64,000 nt of DNA from Phylloscopus collybita (GCA_027886175.1 JAJNNQ010000011.1:5704001-5768000); one strand, 5' to 3'; shown: positions 33,730 through 47,049, numbered from the stretch's first letter. Numbers and translations are program-made. Notes: generated by a model not told the origin, from the sequence alone.

Positions 33730-34346
33730 GCAGCCGAGGTACCCGAGAAATGCCGCCTGCAGAGCCCGCCACTCGCCGCGATTGGCTGGTTCTGCCGTCA
33801 CTCCTGGGTCTGACTGCGCGCTGATTGGGCAGAGCAGAGCAGGACACGCCCACGTCTCGCCCCCATCGCGTAGAAGAGCCGCCATTTTTTGGATCCTCTG
33901 TGCGGAGGAGGCGGCGGCTCCGGAGCTCGGAGGCGGCTCCGGAGCTCGGAGGCGGCTCCGGAGCTCGGAGGCGGCTCCGGAGCTCGGAGGCGGCTCCGGA
34001 GCTCGGAGGCGGCTCCGGAGCTCGGAGGCGGCTCCGGAGCTCGGAGGCGGCTCCGGAGCTCGGAGGCGGCTCCGGAGCTCGGAGGCGGCTCCGGAGCTCG
34101 GAGGCGGCTCCGGAGCTCGGAGGCGGCTCCGGAGCTCGGAGGCGGCTCCGGAGCTCGGAGGCGGCTCCGGAGCTCGGAGGCGGCTCCGGAGCTCGGAGGC
34201 GGCTCCGGAGCTCGGAGGCGGCTCCGGAGCTCGGAGGCGGCTCCGGAGCTCGGAGGCGGCTCCGGAGCTCGGAGGCGGCTCCGGAGCTCGGAGGCGGCTC
34301 CGGAGCTCGGAGGCGGCTCCGGAGCTCGGAGGCGGCTCCGGCGCAG
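33730..34346 (+). promoter_or_regulatory. CpG promoter and noncoding exon 1 of zinc-finger gene C, with minisatellite
   Basis: The CCAAT-CRE-CCAAT module lies at 33,778-33,830. GCCATTTTTTGGATCC follows at about 33,880, then the exon, which ends GCGCAG at 34,346 before GTGGGAG. The exon is swollen by a 19-bp minisatellite. The equivalent exons of genes A and B hold a single unit. Downstream, at about 34,460, the promoter sequence is fused to LTR sequence. Confidence 0.6.
33918..34341 (+). repeat. Perfect 19-bp minisatellite, about 22 copies
   Basis: The unit CTCCGGAGCTCGGAGGCGG repeats head to tail without a visible mismatch over about 420 bp. Because 19 is not a multiple of 3, every frame cycles through the same 19-residue peptide, and no frame on either strand contains a stop. 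The long reading frames here are therefore not evidence of coding. Confidence 0.9.
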
Positions 34347-34459
34347 GTGGGAGCCGCGCTGGGTTGTGCCGGGGCTCGGGGCTCGGGGCTCGGGGCTGGC
34401 TGCGGGCGGAGGGGGCGGCAGGGGGCTCTGGCTGTGGCTGGGTTGTGCCGTGTCCTCGT

Positions 34460-36290
34460 TAATATGCACCCCCCTTTTGTATAACATCCGATATTCCTGG
34501 CTCTGTTCAGGCTTTGTTCTTCTTCTCCGTGTTGAGGAATTCAGCAGGACCTTGGCTGAGCAGCAGTCCGTGTCAATGAGTAACATTTTCTGGAACTGAT
34601 GACTTTCTCTCGTTCCTTCCTTATCTCCAAGTCCCCGACCCTCTCTCCAAGCAGATTTCAGTCACTGACTCTGTTTTTTCTTCCTGGGTCTTGGTTTTGG
34701 GATTATTGTCAGTGAGCTCAATTCTGAGAAAAACGAAAATTCAATCTTAGAATATTTTCCAAAAGTTTTCCTGGCCATCAGCCAAGGAACACCCTGCACT
34801 TTAAGGCAGCCTTATCTCTGTGCTGTTCCTTTACTGAGGTACATGCATATTCATGAGTTTCATGCTCTACTCAAATTTTCTTGGCAGCTTTTGATGTTAT
34901 AGAAACTTTTCTTTATTTTGGTTTTCTGCTGTGCCGAATCTATGTAATATCCTCCAGATCAGGTCAATCTCTTTATTTCTTCTTGTGGCCTCATCCTGTT
35001 GTTTCACACTTCCCAGAGAGCGAACAGTTCACAAACTCTTCTCTCCTTCTTCTCTGCTGCTCTGGTTTGTGTGGCCCTTATCTCATCCCTTGGAGAGGTC
35101 AGTCAGCAGCTGTGGGAAACAACCTGATTGCTTTATACAAGTCTCTGGGTTACACACAAGTATTTGACCATTTTCTATTTTGCTCAGGCCTACAGTACAA
35201 TACATTCATCCCATGATCAGTTCTAGAAGCTGTCAGGTGTCTACATCAACATCAAATACTCATCACACTGCTGCTTCCATGAGTTACATGGTGCAGACTT
35301 CAAATGAGCAATGAGGTTAAATGAGCAAGCAGCTCAAAGGGATTCTAAACTGCACTGTGCTTACAATCAATAACCACAGATAAAGACCAGCACCCAAATG
35401 TGAAAGCCAATATTCTCGGGTCATTTTCAACAATTCCCTGTCCTTTTGTAGCCGTTTGTGGCTCAGGAGGCCTGGCTGCCACCTGCATCCCCTTGCTCAG
35501 CTGCTGACTGAGCTGCACTCAGCAAGGTGTCCTGCATGGCCCAAAGATGAGAGTTGCTGTAGCACAGAAGAGGAGGAAGAGCATTCGTTTAACCCATGGT
35601 GTGCCAGGGAACCCCGAAACCGTGTCCCATTCCCATCCTTTCCACGTTTGGGCTGGAACATGAGCTGCTTTCTTATTTCCTTTGTTCTCTGTTTCACCAC
35701 TTTTCCGTTGTCATCTCTTTGCCAGCAGCATCTTGAGTCATTTAATTTTCCACACTGTGCTCCTCCTTCTGCTCATGGATAATCTGACCCCATCCCATGG
35801 TGAAATGTTGTGTTCCTTGTTTGAGTGGGTTGGTGGGCCAGACTCAGGAGCTGGATCTGTCTGCTTGGTTCTTATTTGGAGGTCTTCTTGTAAACAATTT
35901 ACTGCTTGCAGTGTCCTTGTGGCCTGCAGCTGGCAGCCTGATTCCTTGCCAGGGGCTGTTTGGGTGGGCTCTCCCCTGCCCAGGAGGGCAATGCCTCTGC
36001 CAGGTCCTTGTGGCCGAGCCGGTGCCCTGGGTGCTGGGGCCCCCTTGGGCCCTGGGCTTGATCCCTCAGGGGCTGTAGAAACTCTGCCATGGCCTTTGCC
36101 TTCCCCTTGGCCTTTTCCTCCTCCCTTCTTGCCTTCTTCCCCTGCTGTGCCTTTGTGACCAAGTGCTGCAGGGGCTTCTTCTGCCCCTCCTGCAGCCCCC
36201 CTGAGTGCCTATGGGTGCTCATCCTCTGACAGCTGCTGAGCTTTCTGCAAAACCATTCATTTCTGCAGCGCCCCAAACAAAGTCATTCAA
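34460..36290 (-). repeat. Inverted copy of the window's first 1.9 kb (LTR fragment, flank, gag fragment)
   Basis: Read in reverse, 34,460-34,760 matches the LTR at 1,620-1,930, 34,750-35,890 matches 430-1,590, and 35,893-36,290 is the gag nucleocapsid fragment (degenerate knuckle ASCRPQGHC). No pol follows. It lies within the intron of zinc-finger gene C. Confidence 0.65.
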
Positions 36291-36818
36291 AGATAATCTC
36301 GATCATTGCAGGTGGAATCCACATTTCCCATCTTCTTCCTCTTTTTCATCATCCTTTTTCTTCCCACGTCGATTCCTGCTGCTGCTTCTTGCCTTCACCA
36401 TATTCCTGCACACTGCCCTTCACCCTTTCCCTTCCCAGCACACCAACACCATCCATCCCCTGTTGTCCGAATCCCTTCTTGACTTCCCTAATTGCCCCCC
36501 TGGGTGTCCATGTCCTTAATTACCTCTGGGAGAATGTGTAAACTGCCTGGACATTGTCCCAAGGGCACTTCACAGACTTTTGGGATCATCATCCGTTTTG
36601 CCAGGACGCCTTCCTGGCTTTCCCTTTTCCACCCTGCATGGGTGTCCTGCCCTGTTTCCTCCCTGAAGATCCCAGAGTCCTCCCTGATGAGATTTTCAGT
36701 GCTCTCTCCCTGCTGACTCTTCCCAGCCCCCCCTGATCTGTCACTCGTCTGTCTCCTGGACACTCTCGGGTCCCCAGTCAATCCTGGGGGCAGGAGGAGA
36801 AGGGAAGGAGAAGCAGGG

Positions 36819-38024
<1,206 letters not shown>

Positions 38025-39100
38025 GGGAAGCCCTGGGAGTGCCCTGAGAGCGGGAAGAGCTTCGTGCGCTGCTCCAGCTCCATCCCCCATGGGAGGATCG
38101 GCGTTGGATGATCCCCAGTGACCCCTGTTGGGCAGAGCCCTGGTGATCCCTGTTGGGAAGACACCTGGCTGGGGGTGCTCCATATCTTCCTGTCTCCCTG
38201 TGGGCACCTGGATGAATGCAGGGGCAGGAACATCCATCGGGACGCAGTGCAACACTGGGAATTCTTTGGGGAGACTGAATTGGTTGACTTTCAGCCCCAG
38301 GAAATCTTTTTGTTCAGTCCTATCTTCTGGGGCCTCAAGGAATAGTGGATGATTTTAAAGATCTTTTCCAACCTCAGGGATTCTACCGTTTTGATTTCGT
38401 ATTGTCCAAGGGCGTCTTCTGCAGCCAAATGGTTATTATCTGGGGCCAAGATCAATGTTTTAGAGACAGTGGGGTGGAAACCCCTCCAATAAAAGTTCTT
38501 CCCTCCCACCCAAACACATGGATCCTCAGCTGGCACGGACAGAGAAATCCTTTTCTTTTGGCCTTGATTTGCTTTTCATTTCTCTTCATTATTTCAAAAA
38601 AATCCGAGACTGGGGTAAAAATAAGGACATTGAACTAAGACCTGGGTGAGGACATGGGGGGACATAGACCTGGAGAGTGACATGGGGACACATGGACATG
38701 GACGGGGACGTGGCCATTCCTGGGGACACAGGGGGACACGGGCTCAGATGGAGATGTGGGGGACAGTGAGAGGGATGGAAACCTGGTGGGGAGACAGCCA
38801 TGGGTGAGGAGGCCATGGTGGGACATGGGCAGTGACATGTGGGGACATGGCCATGGCCGGTGCCATGGGGGGAACTTGCAGGGGCTGTAGGGGATGCTGG
38901 GTGTGAGGGAGTTGAGGGTTCCTGGGAGGGACTTGGGGCTTCCTGAGGGCTTTGGGAACCCCAGGACGAGCGGCTCCAGCAGCGCTTGGAGACCCTGGGG
39001 GAGGTTATGGGGCAGCTGCTCAAGGAGCCCCTGACCTGGAGCCCCAGCCGGGCATTGGACTCCTGGAGGGGAATGAACGTCCTTGTCCCCAGGAGGGAAA
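38025..39100 (+). other. 3' flank of zinc-finger gene C; repeat and exon-like segment
   Basis: 38,025-38,600 matches the gene A 3' flank, including the relic finger and an AATAAAAG signal near 38,488. 38,640-38,880 is the GGGACATGG-type repeat. After CCCCAG, the exon-like segment starting DERLQQRLETLGEVMGQLLK opens at 38,965. Homology with the gene A unit ends at about 39,390, where an LTR begins. Confidence 0.5.
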
Positions 39101-39394
39101 TCCCAGCAGCCCCAGGGTGTTGGGGGCAGCTGAGAGGCCACAAAAAAGAAGGGGAAAGCCAGACAGAGTTGTCCCCCTCCAAAACTACTCCCCAAAAATC
39201 CCCAAACTCATGGATTCTTGCAGGAAAAAGCTGCCAGGAGGTGCCTGAATTAAGGGAAAGGAGGGATGAGACCCCTAGACTGAGCGCGAGGGGCCTGGGA
39301 CCCCCAAACCCAAGCATGGTTGTCTTGGGCTATGCAACCAAAAATGTGTGTTCTGTTTGATGTGTTGAAAGCAGCTGGGGAGATGTTTATCTTT

Positions 39395-40320
39395 TGTTGT
39401 GGTGTATTTTTATTGTGTTTCCAATTGCAGGTCAGTTTTGATGGTCAGTTTTATACACCACTGCCCCACATTTTGTATTGCTATATTATATTTTAACCCT
39501 AATGAATTGTTGTAGTCGCTGCTTGTCATATTTGGGTTTTCTGAAGTTCTTTCCCAGGGACCTAAACTGACAAACAAGGTCACACTTTTTAAACTATCTT
39601 GTTTTTCACATGTCTCTCCTAAGGAGGGACTTTGCTTGTTGACCCTTGTTATGACCAATGGTTCAAAGGATCCCACCTCTTAGGTGGGCACATTGTAAAC
39701 AGGTAAAAAATAGGTTTTGAGAATAAAGCAGCCCCTTTTCGGAACATCAGCTTTCTGAACCACGAGTCCATGTCTTTCTTTTGTGTCCAACAGCTACAGA
39801 TTGTTCCTTTCCCCTGTACTGTTGGTTTTGCCCTGGTTGTCTATCTTCCCTAGACCTGCCCTTCCCTCCTCGTACAGAACTGTCAGTCCTTCCCTCACCC
39901 TGCCCCTTCTTCCAGACCCTTCCCTGTCAATCCCCCAACCTTCGACGCCCCAGTGGTTGGTTTAAACTGTTCCCTCCCCTTGTGTTCTTTCATTGCTCTG
40001 TGCATTGTACTCCCCGCCTTATGTTCCTCCCCCATGTCACCCTCATTGGTTGGAAATTGTATCCTCTCCCCAGACCTCCCCCACTTATAAGCCCCTGCAA
40101 GCCCAGGTTCTGAGCCTTTTTCTGTCCCTGACCCTCTGGGCAATAAACACCTTTGGAAATCACCCAGAAGGCCTCTCCCTGTCCCTTGTCCCTGCCCTGG
40201 ACGCGTGCCACCTGTGCTATAGAGCAGCTGTGCCCTGCAGCTGCACCCTGGATTGCCTGGCTTTCTGGGGGCAGCCCACTCCTGGCGCCGGTGCCGGGAG
40301 CTGGCTGGGCTGAAGAACAC
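39395..40320 (+). mobile_element. LTR (family 2), copy 2, interrupted
   Basis: It starts TGTTGTGGTG and has an intact TATA (CTTATAAGCCCC, near 40,085) and GCAATAAACACC (near 40,140). It is interrupted at 39,511-39,798 by a solo LTR of family 1. The sequence on either side of that insertion is continuous in copy 1 (4,397 onward). The 3' boundary is approximate. Confidence 0.65.
39511..39798 (+). mobile_element. Solo LTR (family 1) with a 6-bp target duplication
   Basis: It starts TGTAGTCGCTG and ends CAGCTACA. It has an AATAAAGC signal near 39,723 and the CCCACCTCTTAGGTGGGCAC block shared with 51,946 and 4,993. The flanks are AATTGT (left) and GATTGT (right), a 6-bp target duplication with one change. 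The sister LTR at 4,503-4,508 has a single GATTGT, the empty site. Confidence 0.85.
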
Positions 40321-40454
40321 CGGCATCGTGTCCTGTCCCCATTTCTTTGCCTGAGAGCCCCTGAATTTTCTGAGTTATAATAATTTGGAGGGATGGAGTT
40401 TGAATTCTCCATTCCAAGGGAGTCTCTGGCTTTCCCTGGCACACACCTGTCTTT

Positions 40455-40640
40455 CAAACTAACACGATTCTCTTGAGTTAGTTACAATGTAAAAGTCAGT
40501 TATAATAGAAAAGTTAGCTATAATAGTTATACTATAAAAGCATTTCAGCATTGAGCATTGTGTATTTTAATATGTTGCTAAGGCCTATGATATAAAATCA
40601 ATTTATTATGCTGCCTTTTCTGTTGGCTATGCAGTGTACA
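40455..40640 (+). repeat. AT-rich dispersed repeat, copy 2
   Basis: Homologous to 8,870-9,030 (GCTAAGGCCTATGATATAAA block). No coding content. Confidence 0.5.
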
Positions 40641-40988
40641 CGCAAACTGATAGATTGTGTTATACCAGAAAGCAGCTGGAAGGAACTATAAATTGCACTG
40701 TATCAAAATAATTGTGATGACAACGTGCAAAAGCTGACATGTGAATGCATAAGGCAATATTGTATTGTCATTGATATTGCCATTGATATTTTTACATTGT
40801 CATTTATAAATTACTCTGCTTCAGGCACCAAGGGGGCTCATTCACCCCCTGCCCCTGCATCCCTGAGAGTCCTCAAGTGCCCCTGAGTGTCCCTGAACAT
40901 CCCTGAGTGTCCCCGAGTGTCCCTGTATGTTCCCTGAGTATCCCCAGATATCCCCAAGTGTCCCTGAGTGTCCCTGAATGTCCCGAGT

Positions 40989-41146
40989 GAGGTCACCCCA
41001 GGAATTCCCATCAGGATTTGGGACAGTTTCAATGAAAATCTCCAGAACATTCCCCAATTTTGTCTCACTGTGCAGGGAGAGGGGAGGGGACAAGTGACAC
41101 CAGCCATGTTCCCGATGATGCCATCACCCCAATAATGTCCCCAAGC
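40989..41146 (-). pseudogene. 3'-flank relic of the orphan gene family
   Basis: This is nearly identical to 6,612-6,770, the sequence just downstream of the orphan gene 1 stop (CCAGGAATTCCCATCAGG, then GGACAAGTGACACCAGC). The coding part is absent: homology ends where an LTR begins at 41,147. It shows a third copy once stood here. 40,850-40,985 is a CCCTGAGTGT-type repeat. Confidence 0.6.
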
Positions 41147-41450
41147 TGTTAAGAATGGGGCCAGCAGACCAGCTCCTTTGAAAAGGCCTTTATTGAAAAA
41201 CAGCGCTGGGTGGGGGCCCGAGGGGTCGCGCACACGGCCACTGCTCCCGCTGGACGGCGCCGAGGAGGACACGGCAGAGCTGGAGCTCCCGTCCCCACCA
41301 GAGTCCCTGGGAAGTCACTTGTAGGGTCGTGGTCCGGGGCTGTCACACTGGCCCGGTACTGTCCGGTCATGGCGAGGAGTCGGAGGTCTTTAGTTGGCAG
41401 CCTGATGTTCACCACTGTTTTCCTCAGCTGAAGAAGTCACTTTCAGTCTT
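41147..41450 (-). mobile_element. LTR-like element (minus)
   Basis: On the minus strand it ends CATTCTTAACA at 41,147 and has CAATAAAGGCC (near 41,189) close to that end, as in the R-U5 part of an LTR. The other end is not resolved. It truncates the orphan-family relic. Confidence 0.4.
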
Positions 41451-43390
41451 TGGTGTTGTAATGGCTCGTTGCCTTTGGGGTCTTTACCCTGAAATATTGT
41501 CCCATCGTTCCCTGGTGTCTCCTCATTTGCATGTGCGCCATCTTGGGGAGCAGTGGCAGTGGTTCCCGACGGGAAATGGATTCCGGTGTACAATGGAAGG
41601 GGATCAATGGAGTGAAATCATCAATAACAGGTAAGTAATTAACATCCTTTAACATGACCAGGTGTTGTGGTGTGCCTTTAAGGTTTTCAAGGTGGGCTCC
41701 CTTTTGGAGATTCTTCCCCTCCCCCAGGGTAGGTTTTTCCCAGCCAGCCCTGAGGGAATGATTATAATACACCGGGTTTACCAAGCAACCTGAGATTCTG
41801 CAGGGGCTGCCCATCGAAGGAATTGGCCCCGGCAGAGAGGGCCCACCCCTCCTCACAGGTGATTTGACCTTTAGGCTGCCCTTTAGCCCTCGGGTCACGC
41901 CCTGTCCCTCTCTGGTAGGTAGGCTGTGTGCCCTCCCCCTTCCCCCTCTCCCAGGTGAAAACCCAGCACAGGCACATGGTCGGGGTTCTGCTCAGGGCAG
42001 TCACACGGTTCAGAAGTGCTGCTGTAACTGGAATAAAATCTCTGGACAAGACTCCTGAGGCAGATCCGTTTCCTTTCTCCACTGATTCATCCAACCCCTC
42101 TGAAGGAGCCATGCAGGATTCATCTTGCTACATTTACCCCGGGTCCTACGCTGCCTGAAACAAGCCTGGACTTGTCCGAGGGGTCTGTGCCTGTGTTAGC
42201 AGTGCAGGGAGAGGATCCTTTTGGGACTGTTATAAATGCACATTTTAGAGCTGGCTTTTTGCAAATATTGAAATAAATGTTATACATATAGTGTAAGAAG
42301 GTTGTACTGTATTTCCTTTTATTTGTGGAATTTAAAAATATAATGAAGGTATATTTTCAGATTGTAACAAAGTAGAGATGGAGGTTGTTTTTGGTTTTTT
42401 TTTTTTTTACTCCTCAACTAGAGAGAAGACAGAAGGGATGTCTGGAATTACTGAACTAAAGATTTCTGATAAAGAACAATTAAGCCTTTGAGAGTTTGAA
42501 TCTTCGGAAGACAGATTTACAACATGCATCTAGACTGCGTGGTATCCCACAGATAAACTGTATGCTTAGGGGGGTCTTGAAACGAAAATGAATATTTGAA
42601 TCAGGCATTAGCTTTTTTAAATATGTAACACCAAGACTTTTAAATACCAAGAAATTTGGAATGGGCGGTGTGTTGCTTTGCACCCTCAGCTAAGAGCTCC
42701 TTATTCTGTCTCCTCATTGTCTATTTTTATTCTATTTTATTTTATTTTTATCAAACTTATAATAATATAAAAAGGTGAAACGTCGTTTTTCACAATTTTT
42801 ATTCCCTCTGTGGGAGAGGATAAAGGCATGTTTTTTCTCCAACACTGGGCAGGTTTTTCCCTTGCATGGAGCCTTCCCCACGGCCCTTCTGGCCTTCCCC
42901 AGCCCCCTTCTGCCCTCTTGCAGAACCAGTGGCATTTCCCACCACACACAGTTTGGAACCAAGAGTCGGCTGCGGCCGAGGAGGCTCCGAGCGCCTCCTT
43001 CCAGGCTGATTCTGCAGATGCCGAGGCTGCTCTGGGCTCTGCCAGGGCTCTGCTGGGGCTCAGCTCTGGGCAAGGCTGGGCCTGCTCTCCCCTTGCATTG
43101 CTCCGGGCAGCTGAGTCACAGGGGGAGAAGGACAGGGCATGGCAAGGGGCTGGAGGTTTAAGAGTTTTTATTCAAAAAAACCCTGCCCTAACAAACTGGG
43201 TGTCATAACAACCATAACAAACAGGATTTCCTAACTACCATAAGCAACTAGCAGTGCTAACTACCATAACTAACTAATTGTCCTAACTACTCTAAGAAAA
43301 AGCTGTCCTTGAGGGCTTCATCTCCTCTGCTGCTCCCTCAATTGTTTTGCTGCAGCGATCAGAGGGGTCAGGCTGGAGAGAGGGTTGGCT
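41450..43390. other. No gene recognised
   Basis: There are minus-strand open stretches at 41,443-41,898 and 41,762-42,112, but no known domain and no splice support. They could be decayed retroelement coding. 42,180-42,800 is AT-rich. 42,880-43,150 is GC-rich, without a recognised exon. Confidence 0.4.
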
Positions 43391-43394
43391 GAAG

Positions 43395-43515
43395 AGAGGA
43401 AGGAAGGGAGGGAGGGAGGGAGGGAGGAAGGAAGTTAGGAAGTTAGGACGTTAGGAAGTTAGGAAGTTAGGAAGGAAGGAAGGAAGGAAGGAAGGAAGGA
43501 AGGAAGGAAGGGTTA
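43395..43515 (+). repeat. GGAA-rich microsatellite
   Basis: GGAAG, GGGA and GTTAGGAA units give way to a run of about twelve GGAA tetramers. GGAA runs can bind ETS-family factors, but nothing here shows that this one does. Confidence 0.9.
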
Positions 43516-43936
43516 CTTTTCAGAATCAAGTTCCTCACAGGCTCAGTTACAACAGGACAAAGGGGAATGGTTTTTAATTGAAGGGAGGGAAGCAGGCTCA
43601 GATTAGATCTAAGGAAGAATTTGGTTTTTTTACCAGGATAGTGGGGAAACACAGACAGAAGATGCCTGGAGATGTGGGAGGTGCCTCCTCCCTGGAAACA
43701 TCCAAGCTCAGGTCAGGCAAGGCTCTGAGCCACCTGATCTCCTTGAAGATGTCCCTGCCCGTTGAGGGCACCAGGTCCAGATGGCCCCGAAAGGACCCTG
43801 CCCACCCAAACCAGGCGAGGATTCTGCTTGTGGAGAGCAGGTGTGAAAAGCAGGAGAGCGGAGATGATGGGAGGACGGCGCACAGGCAAACCCCTCCCTG
43901 GCGCTGCTGTTTCCCCCGCAGCCGCTCCGCACTCAC

Positions 43937-46900
43937 CTGCAGCAGCTCCCGGGCAGAGCAGCCGCTCCTCGCCCGGCTCCAGGCTGCACTCGAGGCAGTC
44001 CCGCAGCAGAGCCGACAGCGCCGGGGCTCCTGCAGCTGCGGGGCCCCGTTCTGCCGGCTCAGAGCGCCAGCCTGCAGGGAAAGCAAACACCGCGCCCTGC
44101 CAGCTTCCTTCACACCCACAGCTGCTGCCATCGCCCCTGGGTGCTCAGCCCCAGCTCCAGGGGCAGTTTCCTCCCTGGCAGAGATGCTGCTCACAGCTCA
44201 TTTTTCTACGCCAACCAAAAATTCCAAACCCCAGTGCAGCCACAGCCATTGCAGCATCCAAATGACCTCGGCTTGAGAGCCAATTCCATTGGCTGACTTT
44301 GTTAGCAGGCACCTCCATCAGAAAGAGCACATTTTGCTTCTCCAAAGACTGACACCAGCTTTACAGGCCATTTTCAAGAGTCAGTGTGGTCTGACTGTTA
44401 TTTCAAAGGATTCTTACATCAAAATGCATCTCTGCAGGGCACTGACACTCAAGTCAATTCATTTCTGATGCCCCATCCTAGAAACTGCCAGGCACGAAAC
44501 AGGAGGCTGGTGTTGCTGAAAGCTCAGGCTTGGTGACATGGAGAAAGGAGCTTGGGATGGGAAAGAAATATGTTGGACTATGGAGATGTTCAATAATCAT
44601 CTTCATGTTTTAGACAACTTTCCCAGTGAGAAGAGCCAAGGGGGAGTTCATCTTGCAAAATCTCTTTTAGAAACTCCTTCATAAATTTCTTGGATTTGGG
44701 TGTGTGTTTTGGGGTTGATTTGGGTTTTTTTGCAAGGTAACCTTAGAGCTGATACACTGGCTTCACATTTGCAGGTCATCCTCACAGACAGAAGAATTGC
44801 AACAACTTAAAGCCCAAAGCAAATTATTGCTGGAGACTGCAGAATATTCTTCTGTGTCCAGGCTCAAGTCCTCTGGGAATTCCCTTCCCAATGTGCAGAA
44901 ACCTCCAGCTGCTCCTCCCAGTGCAGGGTCACTCTGTGCTCACAGGCCTCTGCAGACACTGGAGAATTTGTCTCTTACCATGGCCCCCGTTTGCTCAAAG
45001 TCCGGAGGTTCTCCTTCCACCATCTCGATGGTCACAGTGCCAAAGGAGCAGATGTCCACCTTGGGGCCGTAAGGAGAACTGGTCACAACTTCTGGGGCCA
45101 TCCAGTGAGCAGTGCCCACCACGGAGCTGCGCCGGTCCTGCTCAGGGCTGAGCTGAGCACAGAGGCCAAAATCAGCTGAGGACAGAAACAAACCCTGTCA
45201 AAGGCAGCTGGGATGAGGAAACCAAAGACTCCCCACTCTCCCAGTCTGAGAATGCAGTAGTGAAGGCAGCTGGAAAAGTCCTCAGGGCTGTAGGCAATGA
45301 AAGATGGAACTGGAGCCTTCAGGAAAACCCTCAGCTTCCATGCAGTGGCTTTTACTGATTCCCTTGGAGCTTGAGATTCCAACTCCTGCCCCTCTGGAAG
45401 GGCCATTCCCAGAGCAAAGCCACTCCTAACAGCCTGCTCCTCTCCTGAGCTCTCTGCAGGGGCAGCTGCTCTCAGCTGGCAGCAGGGGCCAGGCAGTGTC
45501 CCCAGCAGCACTTGTGGTGCTCTGGCCATCACTGAGAATCAGCCCCACACCCCGGGAGCTCTGTGCCTGGCCAGGAACACCCACCCAGCTCGACAGAGCC
45601 CTCCATGCCCAGAAGGATGTTGGAGCTCTTCAGATCTCTGTGGATCACCCAGTTGGAATGGAGGAGATCCAGGCCCTGCAGACACTGAGAGAGAACAAGA
45701 AACACGAGGGTAAAAGTCAATGGCTGGAATAGATCACACAAGAAAGGACAGCTTAGAATTCTGCCAGCAGCAGCTTTGCTGGGACAGGCCAGGAGTGCAG
45801 TGCAGACAAACTCCAGGCAAATGGTTCAAGGCAAAGCTGAGAACAGCAAATCAAATCAAAACAAGGCAGAGAGTACCACAACAGCAGGAAAGAGGACAAG
45901 AACAGAAGTGCAGTGATGCTGGCAGGCCGTTCATTCCAGTGGCTCTTTCTTCTCCAGCTCATCCAAACAACACAGAAACAAAGCCCTGAGCATGGAGCCA
46001 CTCCTGTTCTCCTGCCCTGTTTGGAAGGACCATCCAAGCCGTGGGAGGCACAAGCAGGATCCCTCCCCTCCTGGCTGACAGCTGCCACCTCCCCTTCAGC
46101 CACGTGTGTCTGTCTGACAACGTCCTGCAAAGTTCCTCCATCCATGTGTTCCATCACCAGCCAGAGATCTCTCCCAACAAGGAAGCTGGGAGAGGAAAAC
46201 AATGGCTTGGACATGAATGTGCACTGCTCAATTCCCCCATGGAAAAGCCTCGAGTGGAGTTGTGTTTGTCACTGAGGACAGAACCAGATGGAGAGATGTT
46301 CCTGCCAGGGTGCACAGACCTTGGGAACTGCACAGTCTAAAGGAGAAGGAGACACCTGTGAGAAAGGAGAGGCCTTAGATCACAAGCAAGAGGAAAATGC
46401 AGTTTAGCAACAGCCCGGATCAATGTGGGACCACAACACTTGCACCCAGCTGGTTCAGCATCTGAACTCATCAGTTCCACCATTCCCTCCAGAGCAAGGA
46501 AACACAACTTCCAGAATTATCTGGGGTGTGCAGCACTAGGGATAAAAGTGGTCAGTTGTTTGGAAAACCTTGCAGGAAGTCTCTTCAGAAACAGGCAGGG
46601 CCATTGAAAAATGGGCAAATGAGGCATTTCTGGAAAAAAGAACCTGGTCCTCCTGGCATCTGCAGCAATGGACAAGATCTGGGAAGAAGAAGCCAAGGAA
46701 AATAATTTCTGCCGTGGATTATCAGCACTTGTTGTAAGACACTGCAAACGAGGTCAATTTGAAGAAAAAACAAAACCAAAGCAACAAAAGCACCTGGAGG
46801 GAGGGAGGGAACTGCCAGGCTGTTCTTTTGGGAAGATATGGCCGGGTCAGGCTTTTTCCAAACAGGCTACAGACTCCAGATGCCAGGAAAGATGAACACA

Positions 46901-47044
46901 GGGCCCAGGCACGGGATGAGACCTGAAGCACTCACCTGTCCAAAGAGTTGACAATGTTGGGGTTCTTCTTGTCCTTCAGGACCAGGATCTCATTCCCAGC
47001 TCGTTCCCTGCTCTGCTCCCTGAGACTCATCTTCTTTCTGGCCC
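43937..47044 (-). pseudogene. PAK-like serine/threonine kinase pseudogene 2
   Basis: Five kinase exons lie on the minus strand. 47,044-46,936: start of the N-lobe with ARKKMSLREQ (the Lys may match VAIK), then NEILVLKDKKNPNIVN. 46,185-46,068: LWLVMEHMDGGTL. 45,684-45,585: HRDLKSSN. 45,175-44,979: [19 protein letters not shown] and GPKVDICSF. 44,071-43,937: the ELLQ exon, whose frame shifts twice. The second exon has lost its donor: GAG is followed by GGGAGG where copy 1 has GTGAGG. The DFG exon is open, but the Trp of the DIWS motif is Cys. The exon matching the copy-1 C-terminus was not found. The key catalytic residues survive, yet the lost donor and frame shifts argue against a working kinase. 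A PAK family origin is clear from the order and the NPNIVN and GPKVDI motifs. Confidence 0.85.
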
Positions 47045-47049
47045 CTGAA

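Noticed and set aside
33572..34599. Reading frames of 219-296 codons on both strands over 33.6-34.6 kb
   Set aside because: They are produced by the 19-bp repeat, which has no stop in any frame. Sister units show this is a noncoding first exon.
43395..43515. Telomeric or centromeric repeat
   Set aside because: The units are GGAA and GTTAGGAA types, short and local, not TTAGGG arrays.
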